From Candidatus Poribacteria bacterium (lineage in GTDB: Bacteria; Poribacteria; WGA-4E; WGA-3G): a stretch of DNA of 64,000 bases. The notes beneath the pieces were generated by a model, which was not told the DNA's origin, ran no database searches, and saw only the letters and a program-made list of their open reading frames with translations. Below, in pieces: positions 34,650 through 43,678 of the stretch; position 1 is the first letter of the stretch; every line of letters begins with the position of its first letter. The translations under genes and the position numbers were made by a program. The stretch lies in assembly GCA_026706025.1 (NCBI GenBank), contig JAPOZO010000100.1:1-64000 (forward strand), read 5' to 3'.

Positions 34650-35804
34650 ATGGATAAGAAAGAATTAACCAAACACTATCAAGATTTTCGGGATGCGTTG
34701 TTGGTGTGGTTTGAACGTTACCAGCGCGAGATGCCGTGGCGCAATACGGACGATCCGTACCGGATTTGGGTCTCTGAGGTGATGCTCCAGCAGACACAGG
34801 TTAAGAAGGTTATAGACTATTATGAGAAGTTCATCGCGAGATTTCCGAGTGTGCAGGATTTGGCGGCTGCGCCGCTACAAGATGTGTTGAAAGTCTGGGA
34901 AGGGTTGGGGTATTATGCGAGGGCACGGAATCTCCACAAAGCGGCACAGGTTATCGTGAACGAACTGGATGGGGAAATCCCATTGGACTATGCGACTTTT
35001 CGGAAGTTGCCGGGTGTTGGCGATTATAGTGCGGCGGCGGTGCAGAGCATCGCTTTTAACGCGCCATACGCGGCGGTGGATGGGAACATCAAACGCGTGT
35101 TGGCGCGCCTGTTTCTGATGGATGCGCCGATTAACGATGCGAAGTCGGCGAAATTGTTTCAACAAAAAGCGGATGCGCTTTTGGATCGGGACGCGCCAGG
35201 ACTTTTCAATCAGGCGATGATGGAGTTGGGGGCAATGGTCTGTCGTCCGCAGTCGCCGACGTGTCTGGTGTGTCCTGTGAATGCGTTTTGTGAGGCGTTC
35301 GACACGATGCGTCAGGAGGAGTTTCCGAAACGGCGCGAGTCGAAACCTACACCGGAACACTCTCTCGCTGTTGGGGTTATCTATAATTCGGCAGGTGAGG
35401 TACTGATTACGCAACGGCAACTTGATGGACTGCTCGGTGGACTCTGGGAGTTCCCCGGTGGTGAGATTGCTGATGGTGAAACTGCTGAGGTGGCGTGTGT
35501 TCGCAATATCGCTGAGGTTGTCAATCTCTCTGTCAGGAATGTGCGGTATCTGACGCGCGTGAGGCACGCGTTTACGCATTTTAAGATCGTGGTGGATGTG
35601 TTTCGGTGTGATTATGAGGCGGGTGAGGTCGTGTTGAATGGACCGCGGGATGCAAAGTGGGTTGCGGTTGCGGCACTGCGGGATTATCCGCTTCCGCGTG
35701 CGACGCATAAGTTTTTGGATGAGTTAATAGCCGTCGGCTGTCAGCGGTCAGCAGTCAGCAAGAACAGCCGTCAGCCGTCAGCGATCAGCAGTCAGCAAGA
35801 ATAG
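34650..35804 (+). CDS. mutY: A/G-specific adenine glycosylase MutY
   Basis: 384 residues. Removes adenine mispaired with 8-oxoguanine. The catalytic Glu is E43 in WVSEVMLQQTQV, the HhH is LPGVGDYSAAAVQSIAFN and the conserved Asp is D143 in AAVDGNIKRVL. The 4Fe-4S loop is C-x6-C-x2-C-x5-C (CRPQSPTCLVCPVNAFC). A NUDIX-like C-terminal domain (GGLWEFPGGEI) follows. The last about 25 residues (after DELIAVG) are encoded by heptamer repeats (CAGCCGT/CAGCAGT), so the tail is an extension by repeat invasion rather than a family feature. Confidence 0.96.
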   Translation: MDKKELTKHYQDFRDALLVWFERYQREMPWRNTDDPYRIWVSEVMLQQTQVKKVIDYYEKFIARFPSVQDLAAAPLQDVLKVWEGLGYYARARNLHKAAQVIVNELDGEIPLDYATFRKLPGVGDYSAAAVQSIAFNAPYAAVDGNIKRVLARLFLMDAPINDAKSAKLFQQKADALLDRDAPGLFNQAMMELGAMVCRPQSPTCLVCPVNAFCEAFDTMRQEEFPKRRESKPTPEHSLAVGVIYNSAGEVLITQRQLDGLLGGLWEFPGGEIADGETAEVACVRNIAEVVNLSVRNVRYLTRVRHAFTHFKIVVDVFRCDYEAGEVVLNGPRDAKWVAVAALRDYPLPRATHKFLDELIAVGCQRSAVSKNSRQPSAISSQQE

Positions 35805-35835
35805 TTTCCATCAGCCATCAGCAGTCAGCAAAGAG
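35729..35835. repeat. Heptamer repeat tract running out of mutY
   Basis: Degenerate 7-nt units CAGCCGT, CAGCGGT, CAGCAGT, CAGCGAT and CAGCCAT, partly separated by CAAGAATAG or CAAAGAG spacers, cross the mutY stop at 35804. Similar tracts occur in at least ten other gaps of the window. Confidence 0.75.
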
Positions 35836-35936
35836 GGATTAGATTCACCCAACAACTTTCGGTAATCCCAACCGCTCTTTACTGACGGCTGAGAGGTTTT
35901 TTCGCAGAAAAAACCGCCCTGACAACTGACAACTAA

Positions 35937-36878
35937 TTATCCAAACCGTGCTTCGTATTTTTCCCAGACTTCATCGGGTAACGGTGTGCTGGCGGCACGG
36001 ACGTTTGCTTCGAGTTGCTCAACGTTGAGACTCCCGATGTTGTTGCCTTGAATCCGCCCTTCTTTTAGACAGAACTGGAGTGCGAGTTGAAGCAGACTGA
36101 TTCCTTCTTCAACGCACCATTCCCAAATTGGGTACGCTGCTGCAACATCACCTTCTTTTTTCCAGCGTCCACGTTCAATTTCTGCATCGATATCAACGCC
36201 TGTGAGGATACCGCGTAGGATCGACCAGCCGTTCATGACACCGATGTCGGCTTCAGCGGCGGCGGGCAGCACCTCGTCAGCGGCGGTCTGGCGGATGAGG
36301 TTGTAGTCGTTGAAGCACAAGATGAGATCGACATCGCCTGTTGCCATCGCCTTGAGATGGAAATCGTGCTGACGCATGCCGTATCCGACGTAGTTCACGA
36401 GTCCACGGGCTTTGCACTGGAGCAGCCCGTCAAGCGTGCCACCCTTTTCGAGGGTGGGATCAATTTCTATGGGATCGTGGATGAGCATCCCGTCAAAGTA
36501 GTCTACGTTGAGAATTTGGAGTTGGTCTTCGACGTCAGCGATTGTGCGTTCGGCGGAATAGTCAGGTCTGCCTTGTCCGTAGCCGCCCCACTCTGCGGCG
36601 GAGTGGCAGCAGAGTCTGCCGGTAATAATGACATCCTCGCGCGGGATCTCCTTCATCGCCAGCCCAAGTTTCCGTAAGGAATCGCCATAACAGCGTGCGC
36701 AATCGAAATGGTTCACACCGATGGATATCGAGTGTTTGATGAGTGCGATAGCGTCTTCATCTGAGACGAATCCGAAGTTGTTTCCGAACCCCTGCGTGCC
36801 GAATGGAACGACAGGGATACTCAATTCCGTTCTTCCCAATCGTCGTCTCGGAATTGTCGGTAGGTCTTGATTTGCCAT
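35937..36878 (-). CDS. Aldo/keto reductase
   Basis: 313 residues of the AKR TIM-barrel fold. FGTQGFGNNFG is at the N-terminus, NHFDCARCYGDSLRKLG holds the catalytic Asp and Tyr, the Lys/His positions follow (DVIITGRL; GMLIHD), and GSLNVEQLEANVRA is the C-terminal cofactor-binding segment. Probably an NADPH-dependent sugar or carbonyl oxidoreductase. The neighbours suggest carbohydrate metabolism, but no operon is evident: repeat tracts border both sides. Confidence 0.9.
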   Translation of the reverse strand: MANQDLPTIPRRRLGRTELSIPVVPFGTQGFGNNFGFVSDEDAIALIKHSISIGVNHFDCARCYGDSLRKLGLAMKEIPREDVIITGRLCCHSAAEWGGYGQGRPDYSAERTIADVEDQLQILNVDYFDGMLIHDPIEIDPTLEKGGTLDGLLQCKARGLVNYVGYGMRQHDFHLKAMATGDVDLILCFNDYNLIRQTAADEVLPAAAEADIGVMNGWSILRGILTGVDIDAEIERGRWKKEGDVAAAYPIWEWCVEEGISLLQLALQFCLKEGRIQGNNIGSLNVEQLEANVRAASTPLPDEVWEKYEARFG

Positions 36879-36898
36879 AGAGAATTCCTTTCTATTGG

Positions 36899-37010
36899 TT
36901 GTCGGTTCATAGTTGTCAGTACTCAGTACGCTGCGCTTTCAGTTATCAGTTAAAGAGGCACCTGATCAACCACAGCACCTCTTAACTGAAAACTGAAAAC
37001 TGATAACTCC
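36899..37010. repeat. Heptamer repeat tract
   Basis: Units CAGTTAT, CAGTACT, CAGTACG and CTGAAAACTGATAACT in both orientations fill the gap between the aldo/keto reductase and the DUF1080 gene. Confidence 0.65.
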
Positions 37011-37634
37011 TTAATACTGATCCGAGCCTTCAAGTGGGAGTGGGACTGCCCAGACGTTCCGGTATCTAACATCGTTGCCGTGGTCTTGCAGACGGAGTGG
37101 CCCTGGCTCGGCAGCCTCGCCGACGCTTCCGCCTGTTGACCCAGCCAGCTGCGCGTTATTGATGATGACCAACCCGTTCTGGATGACGGTGATGCGTGGC
37201 CCTTCAGTCATCTCGCCTGCGTCGTTGAAACGCGGTGCGCGGAAGGTAATATCGTAAGACTGCCATTCGAGGGGTGGTTTACAAGCGTTGACGAGCGGTG
37301 CGAACTGGTTGTAGATTGCGCCACAGTCGCCCATGCCGGGAACGTCAATACCGTAGGAGTCCAAGACCTGAACTTCGTATCGACCTTGGAGGAATACGCC
37401 GCTGTTGCCTTTTGCTTGTCCGGAGGCTTCAGGCATATCGGGGCACCTGAATTCGATATGCACGAAGTGATCCGTGAAGGTTTCTTTGGTGATGATGTCG
37501 CCGGTGCGTGGAATGACGAGCATTGCGTCGCCTTCGACTTCCCAACCGGGTGCGCTGCCGTCGAGGCTTGTCCAGTTGCTGAGGTCTGTACCGTCAAAGA
37601 GGACAACTGCGGATGCTGGTGGTGTTTGTGTCAT
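37011..37634 (-). CDS. DUF1080 (concanavalin-like 3-keto-glycoside hydrolase) protein
   Basis: 207 residues. The family pattern is visible: VVLFDGTDLSNWT, WEVEGDAMLVIPRTGDIITK, HIEFRCP, GNSGVFLQGRYEVQVLDS, CGAIYNQ, EWQSYDITFRAPRF and GPLRLQDHGNDVRYRNVWA. These proteins are lectin-like jelly rolls, and some members are glycoside hydrolases acting on 3-keto-disaccharides. No signal peptide is seen, unlike many relatives. It adjoins a strong promoter region for the plus-strand sulfatase gene. Confidence 0.88.
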   Translation of the reverse strand: MTQTPPASAVVLFDGTDLSNWTSLDGSAPGWEVEGDAMLVIPRTGDIITKETFTDHFVHIEFRCPDMPEASGQAKGNSGVFLQGRYEVQVLDSYGIDVPGMGDCGAIYNQFAPLVNACKPPLEWQSYDITFRAPRFNDAGEMTEGPRITVIQNGLVIINNAQLAGSTGGSVGEAAEPGPLRLQDHGNDVRYRNVWAVPLPLEGSDQY

Positions 37635-37714
37635 GAGTTTTCCTTTCGCGTGTTATGCGTTGAAAATAACGATTTTTCACTATTTTAAGGAAAATCGTTT
37701 TTTTGTCAAGGGGG

Positions 37715-37912
37715 TTATCAGTTGTCAGGGGAATAGTTATCAGTACGGTTTTCTGCGAAAACCTTTCAGTAGTCAGTTTTCAGTTAAGAAACACTTTGGT
37801 TACGGCGCACGGAGTGTGTCTACTACAGGGAATAGTTATCAGTACGGTTTTCTGCGAAAACCTTTCAGTAGTCAGTTAAGAGGTTACGGCACACGGAGTG
37901 TGCCTACTACTT
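37715..37912. repeat. Heptamer repeats and a ~100-bp imperfect tandem duplication
   Basis: The stretch from GAATAGTTATCAGTACGG occurs at 37731-37828 and again from about 37830. Each copy holds the hairpin GGTTTTCTGCGAAAACC, heptamers, and an ACGG-ACACGGAGTGTG-CTACTAC hairpin. Confidence 0.75.
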
Positions 37913-37929
37913 TGCAAAACCGATTTCCG

Positions 37930-37957
37930 TTGACAAAAACATTTGTGCAAGTATAAT
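37930..37957 (+). promoter_or_regulatory. sigma70-like promoter for the sulfatase operon
   Basis: TTGACA (37930-37935) and TATAAT (37952-37957), both consensus, with a 16-nt spacer, 37 nt before the ATG at 37994. Confidence 0.65.
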
Positions 37958-37993
37958 GAGAGCAAATCCGATAATGTTCATGAAGGCGCTTAG

Positions 37994-39451
37994 ATGTCCA
38001 CGCAAGGTCCCAACCTACTCTATATCCACTCTGATCAGCATGACCTCTATGTAACCGGTTGTTATGGTGACCCATTGGTGCAAACCCCGCATCTTGATAG
38101 CCTTGCTGCCGAAGGGGTGGTTTTTGATAATGTCTATTGTCCGTCGCCAATCTGTGTGCCGTCTCGGATGTCGATGCTGAGCGGACGCTATCCTCATGAA
38201 AATGGCGTATGGACGAACAGCCATATCCTCGATTCTGGGATCCCGACTTTCGCACATGCGATGGGTGCAGCGGGGTATCAACCGGTGCTTATTGGACGGA
38301 TGCATGCGTTGGGGCCGGATCAGCTGCACGGGTATGCGGAACGTCTCGTTGGGGATCACGGACCGAACTATCACGGTGGCGGCGGTGTCGATCACGGTGA
38401 ACTTTCTGGAACTGCGGGATCCGCGCGTGTGAGTCTCGAAAAATCGGGCGCGGGACAGAGTGCGTATCAGGTTCACGATGAGGACGTGACGGCAGCGACG
38501 GTCGATTATCTCAATCGGCTCGGTGTCCAGAAACGGGCAGGGCTTTTGGATACGTCGTTTTCGATTTCGGTTGGGTTCATGTTGCCGCATCAGCCGTTTG
38601 TTGCGCGTCAGGAGGATTATCAACTTTACGAAGGACAGATGACGCTGCCGCGGAATCCTGAACCTTTTTCGGAGACGTTGCATCCGTACTTCCAATGGTG
38701 GCGTGAGAAGTGTGGTATCGTTGAGGTTTCCGATGCTGAGATTCTCCGCGCACGCGCGGCGTATTGGGCACTGGTTACGCGGATGGATGTGATGATTGGA
38801 CAGATATTGACGGCACTCCGAGAAAATGGTTTAGACGAGAACACACTCATCCTTTATAGTTCGGATCACGGTGAACAGGTCGGTGAACATGGGCTTTGGT
38901 GGAAACAGACGTTCTATGAGCATTCGGTGAAGGTGCCTGCGATTTTATCGTGGCGTGGCACGTTGCCAGAAGGTGTGCGGTGTAATCGCGTCGTGAGTGC
39001 GTTGGATTTGAATGCGACGATGCTCGATGCACTCGGTGCCCCGGCTTTGCCACATTCTCGCGGACGGAGTACACTGCCGCTGCTCCGCGATGAAGATGTG
39101 CAGTGGGAAGACACCGCTTTCTCAGAGTATTGTACCGATGATGGCTGCTATCATCGTATGGTTCGCGATGGCGAGTGGAAGTTGAACTACTATCACGGGC
39201 AACCGCCGCAGCTTTTCAACTTGAAGGAGGATCCGAACGAATTACATGACCGTGCAGCGGATCCAGAGTGCCGAGACATCTTGGCGGAATTGACACAGAA
39301 AGTATTAGACGGCTGGGACCCAGAGCAGGTCGCAGCACAGATGGCAGCGAAGCGTGCAGACACACAGCTCCTCGGTAGATGGGGACGGAACACACAACCG
39401 GCAGACCAGTACCGTTGGAATTTGTTACCAGAGATGGATTATTTGGATTAA
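37994..39451 (+). CDS. Sulfatase (type I, Cys motif)
   Basis: 485 residues. The sulfatase signature C-V-P-S-R lies at 54-58 (ICVPSRMSMLSGRYPHENG), where Cys becomes formylglycine. Metal-binding residues are visible in YIHSDQHD and in YSSDHGEQVGEHG. No signal peptide is seen, suggesting a cytoplasmic location or a non-standard export signal. It is followed 11 nt later by a PhyH dioxygenase in one operon under a consensus promoter. The maturation enzyme is not evident in this window, because the FGE-fold protein at 33682 lacks the needed cysteines. Confidence 0.93.
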   Translation: MSTQGPNLLYIHSDQHDLYVTGCYGDPLVQTPHLDSLAAEGVVFDNVYCPSPICVPSRMSMLSGRYPHENGVWTNSHILDSGIPTFAHAMGAAGYQPVLIGRMHALGPDQLHGYAERLVGDHGPNYHGGGGVDHGELSGTAGSARVSLEKSGAGQSAYQVHDEDVTAATVDYLNRLGVQKRAGLLDTSFSISVGFMLPHQPFVARQEDYQLYEGQMTLPRNPEPFSETLHPYFQWWREKCGIVEVSDAEILRARAAYWALVTRMDVMIGQILTALRENGLDENTLILYSSDHGEQVGEHGLWWKQTFYEHSVKVPAILSWRGTLPEGVRCNRVVSALDLNATMLDALGAPALPHSRGRSTLPLLRDEDVQWEDTAFSEYCTDDGCYHRMVRDGEWKLNYYHGQPPQLFNLKEDPNELHDRAADPECRDILAELTQKVLDGWDPEQVAAQMAAKRADTQLLGRWGRNTQPADQYRWNLLPEMDYLD

Positions 39452-39462
39452 GGAGAGACAGC

Positions 39463-40326
39463 ATGGCGAACAGTCCGATACTTAAAGGTGCGCGTTTTAG
39501 TGAAGAGAAAACCGCGGAGATTGCCGAGCAATTCTTCCGTGATGGGTTTGTGCATATTCCGGGAGTGCTGACAGATGGGGAGGTGAGCGCGATACGGGAG
39601 AAGACGGACGAACTTTTTGCGGACCCGGAACTTATGGCGCGAACGAATCCAGACCTTGCGGATGTTAGGTATATCCAGATGGGTGCGCACGCTGAATCCA
39701 AGGAATCACTCCCCTTCGTTTTACGGAATACGATTGAATTGGATCCGATCTTCCGGGATATGCTCCTCCGTGAACCGATTCTGAGTCTGGCGGAGGCGAT
39801 TGTCGGTGAGAACTGCAAGTTTTGTGGGCAGAATGTGCTTCGGAACCTCCCTGGACTCTCGATTGACACGTGGCATGTGGACGGTTCTGTGCATTTTCCT
39901 GTCACCGAGGAGATGCCACGCCACGACCCACGCCTACGGATGCCTGTGATGTGGTTTACTGTCCAGATGGCGTTGAACGATATTGATACCATAGAAGAGG
40001 GACCGACGCAGTATGTTCCCGGGAGCCACTACTCCGGTAGGCATCCGAACGACCAAGAAAATCCTGAATTTGAAGGCAACAAACCCGTCTCTATTTTCTG
40101 TAAGGCAGGCGATATTTACTTACAGGATCCGCAGTGTTGGCACCGCGGTGCGCCGAACTTGTCTAACAAGACGCGCTATATTATACAATCGCAGTATGCG
40201 GCGTATTGGGCGTATTGGCGGTTTAGTCTTTGTAACGGGGTGCCTGTGCCTGAAGAGGTAATCAAAAATGCGGATGATCGGTTGATGAGCCTTTTGGGAC
40301 GGCCGCGTGTGAGTGGTGTGAATTAG
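39463..40326 (+). CDS. PhyH-family Fe(II)/2-oxoglutarate dioxygenase
   Basis: 287 residues from the ATG at 39463, which has AAGGAGAG just upstream; the longer frame back to 39379 overlaps the sulfatase. It carries a proper HxD metal motif (DTWHVDG), GPTQYVPGSH and the distal His in WHRGAPNLSNKTRYIIQSQ with the downstream Arg. It contrasts with the HGG-type tandem paralogues at 17-20 kb. Operonic pairing with a sulfatase suggests joint processing of a sulfated or alkylated substrate; that is inference. Confidence 0.9.
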   Translation: MANSPILKGARFSEEKTAEIAEQFFRDGFVHIPGVLTDGEVSAIREKTDELFADPELMARTNPDLADVRYIQMGAHAESKESLPFVLRNTIELDPIFRDMLLREPILSLAEAIVGENCKFCGQNVLRNLPGLSIDTWHVDGSVHFPVTEEMPRHDPRLRMPVMWFTVQMALNDIDTIEEGPTQYVPGSHYSGRHPNDQENPEFEGNKPVSIFCKAGDIYLQDPQCWHRGAPNLSNKTRYIIQSQYAAYWAYWRFSLCNGVPVPEEVIKNADDRLMSLLGRPRVSGVN

Positions 40327-40556
40327 TCGTTTAAAGCGGCGGTATATCCGATTTGACCTGATCTTAGTTGGGCACTCTCAAACAGTCTGAATGCCCGTTA
40401 GAGGCGTTCAGACCGGAAACCCAAACGAACAGTTTATGCTCCAACGGGACAATTGAGGTTACTATAACAGGACTCACGCAAATTGGGTTCAAAAGCAATA
40501 TATTTCACCCAAAAATGCCTCGCAGTGAGAGTATTTCAGTTATTTAACCCCCCAAA

Positions 40557-40574
40557 TCCCCCTTATCAGGGGGA
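40557..40574. repeat. CCCCCTTATCAGGGGG palindrome
   Basis: TCCCCCTTATCAGGGGGA, the same palindrome as at 9467 and about 13013, in a 290-bp gap without genes. The gap also has GCCTCGCAGTGAGAG (about 40517), the reverse of the CTCACTGCGAGGC motif. Confidence 0.7.
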
Positions 40575-40616
40575 CTTTAAAAGGAAATGCGTAAGCCCTA
40601 TATAATTTCCATGTTA

Positions 40617-41870
40617 TTATTTAATCGAAGCACTTATTATTCTGCCTGTAGGTGGATCGCAGGAGCAGGTCATGTAAGTCGGTGAAGGTGGATCCCCCTC
40701 CCAATTAACAGGATTCTGATCCCATACCACGTTAACCGATATTGCTGAATCCGTTGTTTTAATGAGGGCTTGAGCAATGTATGTCCTTGGATTGTTTGGA
40801 TCGATGCGCGAGTTACAGGGCCAGCTGGGGATAGAATAGCAACTTAGGTCATCAATCTCTCTTATCGTTATGTTTCTGCCGCCTGAAGTGATTGTAAATC
40901 CAGGGTTGTCTACTGTAGGCGTTCCCATGTAGTTTTCTGGGTAGTACACCGACACTGACCACTCTCCACCGTAGTACATTGCGTCCGGCGTAGGGTGGCG
41001 GGGCGGATCTGGTTCCACATTCCCACTGTTACCAGTACCGAGTTGATTGTTTGTTAGCGATGGTGGCGGTGGCGGTGGTGGTGGTGTGTTATCACTGGGC
41101 GGATCTTGCGGTGGTGGTGGCGGTGGCGGTGGTGTGTCGTCCGGGTTGTTATTATCATTCGGATCATCGCCAACATTGCCACCAGGCTGAGCACCGGTTT
41201 GTGGTGGTGGCGGCGGGAGCGGCTGCTGTTGCGTGTCGTCCGTGGGTGTATCTTGTGGTGGTGGCGGCGGGAGCGGCTGCTGTTGTGTGTCGTCCGTGGG
41301 TGTATCTTGTGGTGGTGGCGGCGGGAGCGGCTGTGGTGCCTCATCGGCATCAGAGACAACAATGTCACCGGACGGGACACCGGTTTGTGGCGAGGGATCT
41401 TCTTTCGCCTCTGTCAATGTCTCTACAATCTCGGTGGTATCCATTATCTTTTCTGCGCGTACAATTTCCTTGCCTTCATGATAGAACATATAAACGAGTT
41501 TTTCTGGATGAATATGAATGATGGGGCCATTGACACTATCTGCCTTTTCTGTGTCTTTGGGGATAAGTGTCAGACATGCTGAATCGGTACCATTCTGTAG
41601 GCAAACGAACTCTTCATTAGGTGACACCATATACTGGTCTACCATATCATTAGTTGCCGTCATTGAGCCGGTATAAGGCATATCAGAACAACCGGCTATA
41701 GAGAAAAAAGCGATTAGGATACCGCTGATGAAACTTAACGATAAAGATTCAATTTTGCGCAGCTTCACCTTTATGCGCTGAATACTTTCGAGTGTTGTCA
41801 AGACATCGACCGCCGTTTTAACACAGTTAGGATGGGACATATCAGTAATTTCTAATTTTGTTTTTGTCAT
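40617..41870 (-). CDS. Membrane-anchored Pro-rich protein, possible lipoprotein
   Basis: 417 residues. A cytoplasmic N-terminus of about 45 residues precedes one hydrophobic helix (SFISGILIAFFSIAGC) that ends in a lipobox-like Cys. An extracellular segment follows, then a Pro/Gln/Asp-rich spacer (about 185-290) built from tandem 18-residue units (QPLPPPPPQDTPTDDTQQ) and PPPPPP runs. A C-terminal beta-rich domain (GGEWSVSVYYPENYMGT) completes it. It resembles a surface-exposed domain lifted by a rigid stalk. Family unrecognised. Confidence 0.7.
   Translation of the reverse strand: MTKTKLEITDMSHPNCVKTAVDVLTTLESIQRIKVKLRKIESLSLSFISGILIAFFSIAGCSDMPYTGSMTATNDMVDQYMVSPNEEFVCLQNGTDSACLTLIPKDTEKADSVNGPIIHIHPEKLVYMFYHEGKEIVRAEKIMDTTEIVETLTEAKEDPSPQTGVPSGDIVVSDADEAPQPLPPPPPQDTPTDDTQQQPLPPPPPQDTPTDDTQQQPLPPPPPQTGAQPGGNVGDDPNDNNNPDDTPPPPPPPPQDPPSDNTPPPPPPPPSLTNNQLGTGNSGNVEPDPPRHPTPDAMYYGGEWSVSVYYPENYMGTPTVDNPGFTITSGGRNITIREIDDLSCYSIPSWPCNSRIDPNNPRTYIAQALIKTTDSAISVNVVWDQNPVNWEGDPPSPTYMTCSCDPPTGRIISASIK
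41203..41340. repeat. 54-bp tandem repeat coding the Pro-rich stalk
   Basis: Units start at 41203, 41257 and 41311 (the third partial). They are nearly identical, so the stalk length can vary by unequal recombination or slippage. Confidence 0.85.
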
Positions 41871-42226
41871 GTACGACTTCTCCTTACATTAATTCTAACG
41901 TGAGATTATAAACACAAACGATTAGGACTCATGTTGCGTTTCACTCTACCGACACAATTTTGGCGTTCAATGAATGTAAGAGGGTTTTCGTTAAATGATG
42001 ATGTACTGCGTTCCGTTGAATTGCGGATTATCACAGATTTCTTGAATTTGGAGTCTCCAATATCTTCCGTTCAACAGATTGGGGAGTGGGCAGATCAATA
42101 CGGGTGAACGGCACAGTGACTGTGCCTACTACTTTTTAGGGTGAACGGCACAGAGACTGTGCCTACTACTTTTTAGGGTGAACGGCACAGTGACTGTGTC
42201 TACTACTTTTAACAAGAGGGAAGGAT
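41871..42226. other. Divergent intergenic region with tandem hairpin repeat
   Basis: The first 230 bp hold no recognised gene and probably the promoters of the Pro-rich protein and the amidase. The 37-bp tandem repeat at 42102-42210 fills the rest, ending 16 nt before the amidase ATG. Confidence 0.5.
42102..42210. repeat. 37-bp tandem repeat x3 with hairpin
   Basis: Units begin at 42102, 42139 and 42176. Each contains GGCACAGTGACTGTGCC, a palindrome (the second has GAGACTGTGCC), and ends TACTACTTTT. A related unit lies at 37885-37912. The array directly precedes the amidase ribosome site. Confidence 0.85.
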
Positions 42227-43633
42227 ATGTGTGAAACACCACTTTATTTCAAAACTATTACTGAGATTTCGGAAGATATTGCTTCTAAGCAATTATCGCC
42301 TGTGGAAGTGACAGCTGCGATGCTGGCGCGCATTGAGCAGCTTGATAGTCGGTTGCACAGTTACGCCACGGTGACAGCAGAGCAGGCGATGGCTGCCGCA
42401 CAAGAAGCGGAACAGGAAATTAACGCCGGAACGTATCGCGGTCCGCTTCACGGTGTTCCGATTGCGGTGAAAGACCTCTGCTTTACGAAGGGCATCCGGA
42501 CAATAGGCGGGGTGGAGGTGCTTGCGGAGCATGTGCCTGCGTTTGATGGTACAGTCATCACAAGACTCGCTGCTGCGGGTGCAATCCTGCTCGGTAAGCT
42601 CAATCTGACGGAAGGCGCGATGGGGGGCTACAATCCGAATTTTGATATTCCCCAGAATCCGTGGAACCCCGATCGGTGGACGGGTTCGTCATCGAGCGGT
42701 TCTGGTGTTGCAACGGCGGCGGGGTTGTGTTTCGGTTCGCTCGGTAGCGATACAGGCGGTTCCATTCGCTTTCCGTCAGCGGCGTGTGGTGTTGTCGGAT
42801 TAAAGCCGACGTGGGGGAGAGTGAGTCGTTACGGTGTGCTTGCACTCGCCGAATCGATGGATCATGTCGGACCGATGACGCGAAGTGTGGCTGATGCGGG
42901 GATTATGCTGGCGGCGATCGCTGGTTCTGACCCGAACGATCCGACTTCTCTGCCTGCCCCGGTGCCGAATATGCTTGAGCGAATTGGACAGGACCTCCGA
43001 GGTGTCCGCATCGGGTTTGATGAGCACTATGCGACGCACGGTATTGACGTTGAACTCGCTGCTGCGGTGCGCGCGGGTGTGGCAACCCTCTCGGCTCAAG
43101 GGGCTGAAATTGTTGAAGTTAAATTGCCTGACGTGGATGAATACGTCTCGGTGTGGCCCACGCTGTGTGCTACTGAGGCGGTGGTGGCACACGCGGCCTA
43201 TTATCCCCTTCGACGGGATGCCTACGGGCCTTGGTTCCAAGGCTGGCTTGATATGGGTGCGAAGGTAACAGGGGCGGCATACGCGAAGGCGAACAATTTA
43301 CGAGCTGCATGTACAGGGCATCTCAGACGGGTGTTTGCGGAGATTGATGTGTTGGTGTGTCCGTCGATGTCCGCCCCCCCACACGTTGTCACGCCAGAGG
43401 TATTATACGGACCGTATGACCCCCGGGACCGGGAACCGAAGTTCCAGCGGTTCACCGTGCCGTTCAACTACAACGGCGCGCCGACGCTATCTGTGCCGTG
43501 CGGCATGAACAGCGAAGGGCTACCGTTGAGTATCCAGTTTGTTGGGAAGCATTTGACAGAGCCGTTGTTGTGTCAGGTTGGTCAGTCTTATGAAAGCGCG
43601 ACACCGTGGCAGGATCTTCATCCGGATGTTTAA
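42227..43633 (+). CDS. Amidase-signature family amidase
   Basis: 468 residues. The Ser-cisSer-Lys triad is visible: Lys in VPIAVKDLCFTKG, and the signature GSSSSGSGVATAAGLC...LGSDTGGSIRFPSAACG with the cis-Ser and nucleophile Ser. RBS GAGGGAAGG precedes the ATG. The family includes GatA and many catabolic amidases. Absence of gatB/gatC next to it favours a catabolic amidase, but GatA cannot be excluded. Confidence 0.9.
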   Translation: MCETPLYFKTITEISEDIASKQLSPVEVTAAMLARIEQLDSRLHSYATVTAEQAMAAAQEAEQEINAGTYRGPLHGVPIAVKDLCFTKGIRTIGGVEVLAEHVPAFDGTVITRLAAAGAILLGKLNLTEGAMGGYNPNFDIPQNPWNPDRWTGSSSSGSGVATAAGLCFGSLGSDTGGSIRFPSAACGVVGLKPTWGRVSRYGVLALAESMDHVGPMTRSVADAGIMLAAIAGSDPNDPTSLPAPVPNMLERIGQDLRGVRIGFDEHYATHGIDVELAAAVRAGVATLSAQGAEIVEVKLPDVDEYVSVWPTLCATEAVVAHAAYYPLRRDAYGPWFQGWLDMGAKVTGAAYAKANNLRAACTGHLRRVFAEIDVLVCPSMSAPPHVVTPEVLYGPYDPRDREPKFQRFTVPFNYNGAPTLSVPCGMNSEGLPLSIQFVGKHLTEPLLCQVGQSYESATPWQDLHPDV

Positions 43634-43678
43634 TTCTACACAAATGTTGAAAAAACACCCAAGTAAATAAATCCTACG

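Noticed and set aside
34875-35708. Long minus-strand ORF opposite mutY
   Set aside because: The plus strand encodes an unambiguous MutY with catalytic residues and a Fe-S loop; the antisense frame is Arg-rich noise.
35729-37912. Heptamer tracts as CRISPR or as coding sequence
   Set aside because: Units are 7 nt, degenerate, in both orientations and without spacers; frames through them have no family match apart from the mutY tail.
41051-41582. Plus-strand ORFs in the GGT-rich zone
   Set aside because: Antisense to the Pro-rich stalk; low-complexity Val/Gly/Arg translations.
42102-42210. Possible short CRISPR array
   Set aside because: The 37-bp units are contiguous with no unique spacers and no cas genes are nearby.
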